Positions 1 to 4,373 of a stretch of 5,253 nt of DNA are shown one piece after another. The first letter of the stretch is position 1, and every line of letters begins with the position of its first letter. The stretch spans positions 1 to 5,253 of the forward strand of contig CAYNWK010000246.1 in the NCBI GenBank assembly GCA_964400875.1, in the 5' to 3' direction. The notes below the pieces were generated by a model. It had not been told where the DNA came from. It made no database searches and saw only the letters and a program-made list of their open reading frames with translations. Source of the DNA: CAYNWK01 sp964400875. Lineage in GTDB: Bacteria; Chloroflexota; Anaerolineae; Anaerolineales; UBA4823. The translations under genes and the position numbers were made by a program.

Positions 1-499
1 CCAGACCGGCCAGGAAGTTGAGCAAGGTAACCCTGCCGGCGTCCGCGGCGGTCAGTATCCCGTAGGCGATCACGCTTTGAAACAAGAGCATCACCACCAG
101 CGCGCCGATGGCATTGGCGGCTAATTTTGAGAGGAAGAAGGCGCTGCGCGCTACCGGCTTCGACAGCACCCATTCAGCCGTCCCGTTCAGTTTCTCGCCG
201 ACGATCTCGCCCTGCGCCAGGATGATGATGCCGATCGAAAAGGCAAGTCCGCCCAGGCCGAAAAAACCGATCACACCGTCGCTGACGGGGTCCTGGATCG
301 CCGTCTCTCCGCCCGCCGAGGCAACGTTCGGCAGCACGAATAAAATCATGGCTAATAAGCCGTTGACGATGAACAACCAGACAATCGTCTGGACCAACCA
401 GCGGCGAACTTCAAGCCATTCGCGGATCTCTTTGACGAACAGGTTGTTGAATCCCAACAGCCAACCGGCGCTGCTTTTCCTCTGAACCGCTTTATCCAT
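1..499 (-). CDS. ABC-2 type transporter permease, partial (C-terminal part beyond left edge)
   Basis: This is the membrane subunit of an ABC transporter. Translating the minus strand from the ATG at 499-497 gives 166 open codons running off the left edge. Hydrophobic segments lie near residues 33-57, 78-97 and 130-150. Between the second and third lies a stretch of the form GEIVGEKLNGTAEWVLSKPV (residues 98-116), followed by an SKL motif. This E...GT..W.LSKP.SR pattern is typical of ABC-2/NosY-like permeases, where it forms the cytoplasmic loop that contacts the ATPase. The N-terminal KEIREW segment is also typical of the family. An AGGAG lies 6 bases upstream of the start. The start overlaps the end of the ATPase gene by 8 bp, which implies translational coupling and makes this the transport partner of that ATPase. 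The substrate cannot be read from the sequence. The ORF was translated by hand. Confidence 0.88.
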   Translation of the reverse strand, partial: MDKAVQRKSSAGWLLGFNNLFVKEIREWLEVRRWLVQTIVWLFIVNGLLAMILFVLPNVASAGGETAIQDPVSDGVIGFFGLGGLAFSIGIIILAQGEIVGEKLNGTAEWVLSKPVARSAFFLSKLAANAIGALVVMLLFQSVIAYGILTAADAGRVTLLNFLAGL

Positions 500-1460
500 C
501 GTTTTCTCCTGATACCAATTTCATAAATATCTCTTCCAGCTGGTATTTCTCGCGGCCGAATTCCAGCACCTCGACCGTCTCGTCTTCCAGAATCAGGCGC
601 AGCAGCTGCGACCGGGCTGCCAGCTCTTCACTGACCCCCACGCGCCATTCGGTCAGGCCGTTCACCGCATTAATATTCACGCTAGAAACCCAGGGTTGGT
701 TTGTAACGCGCTGCCTGGCTCGTTCGATTTTTCCGGTGGTTTGCAATCTGAAGACCGTTCCATCGCTCCCCGCCAGCAGCTCTTCGATCGGCCCCTGGCT
801 GATCAGGCGACCCTGGTTGAGGATCACCACCCGGTCGCTGACTCGCTGCACATCGTCCAGGATGTGGGTCGAGTAGAAGATGGTGGCGCGCTCGCGCAGC
901 TGTTCCATAATGTGCAGAACGTCCAACCGCCCCATGGGATCGAGCGCAGCCGCAGGTTCGTCCAGGATCAGCAGTTCGGGCTCGTTGATCTGCGCCTGGG
1001 CGATGCCCAAACGCTGGCGTTCGCCGCCCGAAAAGCCGCCGATCCGGCGGTCAGCTTTGTCCTCCAGGTTGACCAGCGCCAACATTTCCATGACCCGGGC
1101 TTTGATCCCGGCTTCCGGACCGGTGAAGAAGAACCGCGCGGTGTAGTCCAGGATCTCACGGGCGGTCATCTCGTCGTAAAAGTGCGGCTGCTGGGCAAGA
1201 TAACCGACTCGCTTGCGGATCTCGACGCTGTCCTCGACGATGTCGCAGCCGAAGATGGTGCCGGTTCCCGCCGTCGGACGATTCAACCCCAGCAGCAGGC
1301 GGATGGTGGTTGATTTGCCGGCGCCGTTTGGGCCCAGAAAGCCGGTGATCGAATGTTCGGGCACGTTCAGGTTTAGAGATTTGAGCGCTTCGATCTCTCC
1401 GAAGTTTTTAGACAGTCCCTCGGTGCGGATGACGGTTTCAGTTTGATGGGTAGGTTCCAT
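492..1460 (-). CDS. ABC transporter ATP-binding protein
   Basis: This 322-aa cytoplasmic ATPase should power the adjacent ABC-2 permease. All core motifs are intact: Walker A GPNGAGKST (residues 43-51), Q-loop Q90 in GYLAQ, signature FSGGERQR (143-150, a FSGGE variant of LSGGQ), Walker B LLILDEP (163-169), D-loop AALD (171-174) and H-switch STH (H199). After the nucleotide-binding domain (about residues 10-228) there is a C-terminal extension of roughly 90 residues with an end of the form EEIFMKL. This is the accessory domain usual in ATPases paired with ABC-2 permeases (CcmA/NatA/NosF-like). The gene overlaps the upstream 99-aa gene by 23 bp and the permease by 8 bp. A GGGAG lies 12 bases before the ATG, so initiation may lean on translational coupling. 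The substrate is unknown; multidrug, Na+, copper or lipid export are all possible for this class. Confidence 0.95.
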   Translation of the reverse strand: MEPTHQTETVIRTEGLSKNFGEIEALKSLNLNVPEHSITGFLGPNGAGKSTTIRLLLGLNRPTAGTGTIFGCDIVEDSVEIRKRVGYLAQQPHFYDEMTAREILDYTARFFFTGPEAGIKARVMEMLALVNLEDKADRRIGGFSGGERQRLGIAQAQINEPELLILDEPAAALDPMGRLDVLHIMEQLRERATIFYSTHILDDVQRVSDRVVILNQGRLISQGPIEELLAGSDGTVFRLQTTGKIERARQRVTNQPWVSSVNINAVNGLTEWRVGVSEELAARSQLLRLILEDETVEVLEFGREKYQLEEIFMKLVSGENDG

Positions 1461-1737
1461 TCGAAATTTCTTTCTCCCTTAGACCCCAAATGATCAAGAC
1501 CACCCCCAGTACGATGAACACCCAGATCAGGATGCGGGTCACGATTAAGATGTTGATGCCCACGCCCGGTATGCCGCCGACAGTGAATTGGGGTGGGTGC
1601 GAAAAACTGCCGCCGCCTTGGAGCATCACGCCTTGGGCGATCTGATAAGCGCTGAAAAAGAAATGGCTGAACCACTCATTCAGCACCTCCGCCAGCAGGC
1701 TGAGACCGGTCAAGATGCTGCCAGCGAGCACTTTCAT
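1438..1737 (-). CDS. Small membrane protein of the ABC operon (99 aa, unknown family)
   Basis: I do not recognise this family. The 99-aa product has one strong transmembrane helix at about residues 61-85 (rich in I, V, L, W and F) followed by a charged LREKE stretch. It also has a moderately hydrophobic N-terminus (residues 1-30, rich in L and F) that may be a second helix or an interfacial segment. Between them is a Gly/Pro-rich loop (residues 40-60), so a two-helix hairpin is likely. The ATG at 1737-1735 overlaps the stop of the upstream gene as ATGA and has a strong GGAGGAG just upstream. The 3' end overlaps the ATPase by 23 bp. This packing makes it a real gene rather than a shadow. The context suggests an accessory membrane subunit or regulator of the ABC transporter, but this is inferred from position only. 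Confidence 0.8.
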   Translation of the reverse strand: MKVLAGSILTGLSLLAEVLNEWFSHFFFSAYQIAQGVMLQGGGSFSHPPQFTVGGIPGVGINILIVTRILIWVFIVLGVVLIIWGLREKEISNGTYPSN

Positions 1738-1946
1738 TGATCTCCTCCTGGTCCCTCAGACTGCTTTTTTTGAGCGTCGGCAATCGCGCCAAAGACGATG
1801 CCAAGGCTTACGCCGATGGCAATCCCCAAAGCTAAATTATCGAATATCAGCATGCCCAGAATCATGCCAAAGGATGCCCCCAGAGCGATGCCCAACCCGG
1901 TGTACGAAGTCTCCTGACGAGTGTTTGGTGTGTCCTTGTCTTTCAT
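1734..1946 (-). CDS. Double glycine-zipper small membrane protein (70 aa)
   Basis: This is the first gene of the ABC operon. The 70-aa product has a short hydrophilic head (residues 1-16) and two glycine-zipper helices. The first has Gly at 19, 23, 27 and 31, and the second at 41, 45, 49 and 53. Each is a perfect G-x3-G-x3-G-x3-G series, joined by the turn FDN (35-37), and the protein ends in a polar tail (57-70). The two helices look like an internal duplication with a 22-residue offset (LGIALGASFG against LGIAIGVSLG). Such zippers pack tightly against each other in membranes and can oligomerise. AAGGAAAG sits just before the ATG at 1946-1944. The stop overlaps the next start by 4 bp. Function is unknown; because it heads the operon, it probably assists or scaffolds the transporter. 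Confidence 0.8.
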   Translation of the reverse strand: MKDKDTPNTRQETSYTGLGIALGASFGMILGMLIFDNLALGIAIGVSLGIVFGAIADAQKKQSEGPGGDQ

Positions 1947-2079
1947 TTTCGCTTTCCTTATCTGCTCGAGGTGGGTGAATACAACGCTTACCTGTAGAAA
2001 GCTTAATCGAGATCGACGTTGGCTGCATCAGTCAGCCAGGGAGTATTCGACCTGTCCGGTTGGATAGGTTTCCCCTCTT

Positions 2080-2109
2080 TTTGAGTGATTTTTGAGTCTG
2101 GTTTGAGTG
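2080..2109 (+). promoter_or_regulatory. Three TTTGAGT(G/C) direct repeats with an 11-bp period (candidate operator)
   Basis: TTTGAGTG, TTTGAGTC and TTTGAGTG begin at 2080, 2091 and 2102, exactly 11 bp apart, so all three lie on one face of the helix. The spacing of roughly 7-bp half-sites every 11 bp is the known layout of OmpR/PhoB-type response regulator sites. A weak -10-like TAAACT follows at 2118-2123, 8 bp after the last repeat, as expected for an activator array that replaces the -35. The assignment to a regulator family is inference; the repeats themselves are seen directly. Confidence 0.45.
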
Positions 2110-2119
2110 GCCTTTCGTA

Positions 2120-2133
2120 AACTGTGGACAGTT
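2120..2133. promoter_or_regulatory. Palindrome AACTGT-GG-ACAGTT (candidate operator)
   Basis: Two perfect 6-bp arms are separated by 2 bp, immediately downstream of the 11-bp repeats and overlapping the candidate -10 (2118-2123). The size and symmetry fit the site of a dimeric repressor near the transcription start of the protease gene. No regulator gene lies in the window to link it to. Confidence 0.35.
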
Positions 2134-2143
2134 GTTCGCTCGT

Positions 2144-2161
2144 TGAGACGCAAAAGTCTCA
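2144..2161 (+). promoter_or_regulatory. Small hairpin in the presumed 5' leader of the protease gene
   Basis: TGAGAC (2144-2149) pairs with GTCTCA (2156-2161) around the loop GCAAAA. It ends 21 bases before the ribosome binding site. It could act as an RNA stem in the leader or as a DNA dyad. With arms of only 6 bp, chance is possible. Confidence 0.3.
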
Positions 2162-2182
2162 CAAACTCAATCCATCGTTCAA

Positions 2183-2187
2183 AGGAG
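2183..2187 (+). promoter_or_regulatory. Ribosome binding site AGGAG of the metallopeptidase
   Basis: AAAGGAGAG lies 6 bases before the ATG at 2194. It decides the start. The frame stays open upstream to a GTG at 2107, but that extension has no Shine-Dalgarno, runs through the palindrome and hairpin, and adds 29 residues unlike the family. Confidence 0.85.
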
Positions 2188-2193
2188 AGTAAC

Positions 2194-3240
2194 ATGCGTA
2201 CCTATCCACAACACCTTCATCATCAGTGCAACTGCCACTTCATCCCGCCCGACGTGCTCGACAACCTTGCCCGATCCGGCGTCGATCCGGCGCGCCTGAG
2301 CATCTCGCAGAGCACCGCGGAGCGGGCCGAACGCAGCGCCGCCGTCGTCGCCATGCCGACTCTGATGGGCATCGCCCCTCCGGGAGAAGGCCCCCGCAAG
2401 GTGTACGACAGCCAGAATACCTGGGCCAAGCGGGTCAACCTGGTCCGCAGCGAGGGCGATCCGGCCACCGGGGACGACTCCGTGGACAACGGCTACGAAT
2501 TCGCCGGAAACGTCGGCGATTACCTCAAGGAAGTCTTGAACCGCAACTCCTATGACGGCATCGGTTCCGACATCATCGTCAACGTGCACTACGGCGTGAA
2601 CTACATGAACGCGTTCTGGGACGGCGACGAACTCACCCTGGGAGAGGGCGACGGCGTGATCTTCACCGATTTTGCCAAGTCCCGGGACGTTGTCTGCCAC
2701 GAACTCGGTCACGGCGTCGTGCAGACCACGGCTAACCTCAATTACTTCAGCCAGTCCGGCGCGCTCAACGAGCACTTCGCCGACGTCATCGGCACCGTTG
2801 TCACCCAGCACGTTTTGGGACAGAGCGCCGACGAAGCCGACTGGCTGATCGGTGATGAGATCATGGGACCGGACCTGTTCGGCGAGGCTTTGCGCTCGAT
2901 GCGGGCCCCCGGCACAGCCTACAACAACTCGCTTATGGGCAAGGATCCTCAGCCCGATCACATGGATGATTACTACGCCGGACCGGCTGACAACCAGGGC
3001 GTGCACATCAACAGCGGGATCCCCAACAAGGCCTTCTATCTAGCCTCCCGGGAGATCGGCACGGAGATGGCAATGATAGTCTGGTATCACGGCCTGCAGA
3101 ACTTGTGGCCGACGGCAAACTTCAACGACGCCGTAGCCACCCTCACGAAATCGGCGCGCATCCTGGTCAAGAACGGCGAGGTACCGCTGGGGACGACCCA
3201 GGTGATTCGCTATGCCTTCAAAGAGGTTGGTCTCTACTAA
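2194..3240 (+). CDS. Protealysin-like M4 family zinc metallopeptidase
   Basis: This 348-aa thermolysin-family endopeptidase hydrolyses peptide bonds with one catalytic zinc. Motifs in order: a protealysin-type propeptide with an IPPDVLDNLA motif (residues 17-26); NAFWDG (139-144, substrate-binding segment); HELGH (H169, E170, H173; two zinc ligands and the catalytic Glu); GALNEHFAD (189-197; third zinc ligand E193, and D197 positioning a ligand); and DNQGVHINSG (266-275; H271 matches thermolysin His231). All catalytic residues are present, so it should be active. There is no signal peptide, and the short propeptide (about 50 residues) is that of the protealysin group, whose members are often intracellular or non-classically exported. 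The Thr of the usual HELTH is Gly here, as in a minority of members. Cysteines occur only at 12 and 14 in the propeptide and at 168, next to the active site. The downstream gene encodes a probable cognate inhibitor. Confidence 0.95.
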   Translation: MRTYPQHLHHQCNCHFIPPDVLDNLARSGVDPARLSISQSTAERAERSAAVVAMPTLMGIAPPGEGPRKVYDSQNTWAKRVNLVRSEGDPATGDDSVDNGYEFAGNVGDYLKEVLNRNSYDGIGSDIIVNVHYGVNYMNAFWDGDELTLGEGDGVIFTDFAKSRDVVCHELGHGVVQTTANLNYFSQSGALNEHFADVIGTVVTQHVLGQSADEADWLIGDEIMGPDLFGEALRSMRAPGTAYNNSLMGKDPQPDHMDDYYAGPADNQGVHINSGIPNKAFYLASREIGTEMAMIVWYHGLQNLWPTANFNDAVATLTKSARILVKNGEVPLGTTQVIRYAFKEVGLY

Positions 3241-3265
3241 AGATCTGGCCTGCAGAGTATAATTT

Positions 3266-3303
3266 GGTTCGCCCTTACCCTCCGTCGTAGGGAAGGGCGA
3301 ACC
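3266..3303 (+). terminator. Strong hairpin after the protease gene, possible terminator without a T-tract
   Basis: GGTTCGCCCTT plus CCCT (3266-3281, with one bulged A at 3277) pairs with AGGG plus AAGGGCGAACC (3289-3303) around a 7-base loop. This gives 15 base pairs, starting 26 bases after the stop codon. No run of T follows, so it is not a canonical intrinsic terminator. It may stabilise the 3' end of the mRNA, terminate by another route, or be a dispersed palindromic repeat. Confidence 0.4.
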
Positions 3304-3320
3304 GGCACTTAATCAGTTTA

Positions 3321-3410
3321 GGACTTACGCACTTGAGGGAGAGTGGGGGGTGTTTTGGCGGGCTGTGCCCGCCAAAACACCCCCGATTCCCTCGTGAACT
3401 GCGTAACTGC
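3321..3410. mobile_element. MITE-like palindromic element flanked by TA
   Basis: This 90-bp segment is palindromic along most of its length. The ends are GGACTTACGCA (3321-3331) and TGCGTAACTGC (3400-3410), inverted repeats matching at 9 of 11 positions. Inside, GAGGGA (3335-3340) pairs with TCCCTC (3388-3393). The core is a perfect 18-bp stem, GGGGGTGTTTTGGCGGGC (3346-3363) with its complement at 3367-3384, around a 3-base loop TGT. TA flanks both sides (3319-3320 and 3411-3412), as expected for a target site of the IS630/Tc1 type. There is no coding capacity. It ends just before the ribosome binding site of the inhibitor gene. It could alternatively act as a terminator or attenuator. Confidence 0.5.
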
Positions 3411-3413
3411 TAC

Positions 3414-3418
3414 AGGAG
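3414..3418 (+). promoter_or_regulatory. Ribosome binding site AGGAG of the emfourin-like gene
   Basis: AGGAGTG lies 10 bases before the ATG at 3429 and decides the start. The frame continues upstream through the palindromic element to a TTG at 3333, but that extension would be translated palindrome and has no ribosome binding site. The site begins 2 bases after the flanking TA of the element. Confidence 0.75.
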
Positions 3419-3428
3419 TGAACGCATC

Positions 3429-3740
3429 ATGCGCATCGATTTTGAAAGCGCCGGTGGATACGCCGGTCTGCAGCTGGAATATCATATTGACACGGACGAT
3501 CTGTCGCCCGAACTTGCCCAGGAACTGCACACGCTGGTTGAACGAGCGGATTTGTTAAATCTGGACCCCGCCGAACTGCAGCCCTCCGGCGGAGGACCGC
3601 CGGATGTGATGACCTACCAGCTTTCCGTGGCTGAGGGCGGGCGCAGGGTCTCGCTCACCTGCAACGACGTTACCGCGCCGGCCAGCTTGCAGCCCTTGCT
3701 TGCGCGTTTACACCAACTGGCGCTGCAGCAGAAGAAGTAG
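3429..3740 (+). CDS. Emfourin-like M4 protease inhibitor (103 aa)
   Basis: This small soluble protein has the family pattern I associate with emfourin, the proteinaceous inhibitor of protealysin-like M4 proteases. It starts with a beta strand and ESAGGYAGL (residues 6-14). DTDDLSPELAQELHTLV (21-37) and ADLLNLDPA (40-48) follow, then a Pro/Gly loop (52-59), then the strand pair VMTYQLSVAEGG and RRVSLTCND (60-80), and a C-terminal helix beginning PASLQPLLARL (84-94). There is no signal peptide or membrane segment, so it should act in the cytoplasm, where it could protect the cell from the protease encoded upstream. The family's known habit of lying beside an M4 protease gene is met here and strengthens the call. 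The 188-bp gap is wider than a usual operon gap and is filled by two palindromes, so protease and inhibitor may be expressed separately. The assignment is from memory of the family pattern. Confidence 0.78.
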   Translation: MRIDFESAGGYAGLQLEYHIDTDDLSPELAQELHTLVERADLLNLDPAELQPSGGGPPDVMTYQLSVAEGGRRVSLTCNDVTAPASLQPLLARLHQLALQQKK

Positions 3741-3765
3741 ATCCTTAGCAGTCATCGACATAAAC

Positions 3766-4284
3766 ATGGATCCGGCGTCCTTCACCCACAGCCTGATTTT
3801 TGGTGCCGTGATGAGCTTGCTGATGTTCGTGCTGGTCTTCGGCAGCCTGGCCTACAACGCCGAGATCTGGCTCAATGATTATCCCCCCGACGTTAAAGAG
3901 AAATACGGGCCCCCGAGCGAGAAGACCGTGCGCCAGCGCCGGATTTTTAGCATCATCTTTTTCCTGGCGCTCGGCGCCTTGTTGGCCCTTTCCGTCGGGC
4001 GCCTTCCCCAGGTCACCGGCCGGCCGCTGAACTTCCTGGACGTTTTCATCAACTTGTTTACCGTCTTCATGGTGGCTAACCTGGTCGATCTGCTGGTTTT
4101 CGACTGGTTGATCGCGGTCACCTTAAAGCCGAAGTTCATGATCCTGCCCGGAACAGAGGGCATGGCCGGTTACCGCGACTACGGGTTCCACTTTCGGGCT
4201 TTCTTAAATGGCACTGCCGGGGGGTTGGTGGCTATGGCTTTGCTGGCCGGGATCATCACGCTTGGGGTGGCATGGTTTAGCTGA
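3766..4284 (+). CDS. Uncharacterised four-helix membrane protein (172 aa)
   Basis: I do not recognise a named family. The 172-aa product has four predicted transmembrane helices at about residues 8-30, 60-78, 91-117 and 148-170. The loop between helices 1 and 2 carries YNAEIWLNDYPPDVKEKYGPP (split here as residues 30-40 and 41-50), a W-L-x-D-Y/F-P pattern I have seen in hypothetical membrane proteins of other phyla. The loop between helices 3 and 4 has KPKFMILPGTEG (121-132) and a YRDYGFHF segment. Helix 3 contains two Asp residues (D108 and D113). The ATG at 3766 was chosen because the upstream in-frame part overlaps the inhibitor gene. No Shine-Dalgarno precedes it. The gap to the inhibitor gene is 25 bases, so co-transcription is likely. 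A link to the protease-inhibitor pair is inference only. Confidence 0.75.
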   Translation: MDPASFTHSLIFGAVMSLLMFVLVFGSLAYNAEIWLNDYPPDVKEKYGPPSEKTVRQRRIFSIIFFLALGALLALSVGRLPQVTGRPLNFLDVFINLFTVFMVANLVDLLVFDWLIAVTLKPKFMILPGTEGMAGYRDYGFHFRAFLNGTAGGLVAMALLAGIITLGVAWFS

Positions 4285-4292
4285 GGATCTTC

Positions 4293-4322
4293 TTGCGCTC
4301 TTGGCTTAACAATCCCTATAAT
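4293..4322 (+). promoter_or_regulatory. Candidate promoter TTGCGC - 18 bp - TATAAT
   Basis: TTGCGC (4293-4298) and a perfect TATAAT (4317-4322) are 18 bp apart in the gap before the caspase-like gene. Transcription would start near 4330, giving a leader of about 45 bases. The -35 half matches the consensus at only 3-4 of 6 positions. Confidence 0.4.
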
Positions 4323-4359
4323 CCGGCCTGCTGCTTCACTCCCCGGTTTGCAATCGTGA

Positions 4360-4365
4360 TATATT
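4360..4365 (+). promoter_or_regulatory. -10-like TATATT 8 bases before the ATG: possible leaderless start
   Basis: TATATT ends 8 bases before the ATG at 4374, so a transcript from it would begin at or next to the start codon. No Shine-Dalgarno lies between them; the bases before the ATG read AGTCCTCC, which is anti-complementary to what is needed. A weak -35 candidate, TTCACT (4335-4340), has a 19-bp spacer. Confidence 0.35.
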
Positions 4366-4373
4366 AGTCCTCC

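Larger units (their letters stand above)
1947..2193. other. Divergent intergenic region between the ABC operon and the metallopeptidase
   Basis: This 247-bp stretch without a gene separates the minus-strand ABC operon from the plus-strand protease, so it must hold promoters for both. On the protease side I see 11-bp direct repeats (2080-2109), a palindrome (2120-2133), a small hairpin (2144-2161) and the ribosome binding site (2183-2187), each listed separately. On the operon side (1947-2040) I see only a weak 5-bp dyad, GGCTG at 2021-2025 with CAGCC at 2033-2037. I could not find a convincing minus-strand -35/-10 pair. Confidence 0.7.

Noticed and set aside
108..485. Plus-strand ORF of 125 codons near the left edge
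   Set aside because: It lies opposite a clear ABC-2 permease translation that is coupled to the ATPase gene.
696..1313. Plus-strand ORF of 205 codons opposite the ABC ATPase
   Set aside because: The minus strand encodes intact Walker A, signature and Walker B motifs; the plus-strand product has no domain and is rich in D, Q and R as expected for a shadow.
2107..2193. In-frame N-terminal extension of the metallopeptidase from a GTG
   Set aside because: No Shine-Dalgarno precedes it, it crosses a palindrome and a hairpin, and AGGAG at 2183-2187 fits the ATG at 2194, where the protealysin-type propeptide begins.
2179..3006. Long antisense ORF (275 codons, minus strand) inside the protease gene
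   Set aside because: It is a codon-usage shadow of a GC-rich gene: composition dominated by V, G, A and D, no recognisable domain, and the sense strand has a full set of M4 motifs.
3258..3263. Perfect TATAAT just before the 3266-3303 hairpin
   Set aside because: No -35 at a workable distance (nearest TTGGTC is 25 bp away), and transcription from it would run straight into two strong palindromes. Kept only as a remark.
3333..3428. Extended start (TTG) of the emfourin-like gene through the palindromic element
   Set aside because: The extra 32 residues are translated palindrome, and AGGAG at 3414-3418 fits the ATG at 3429.
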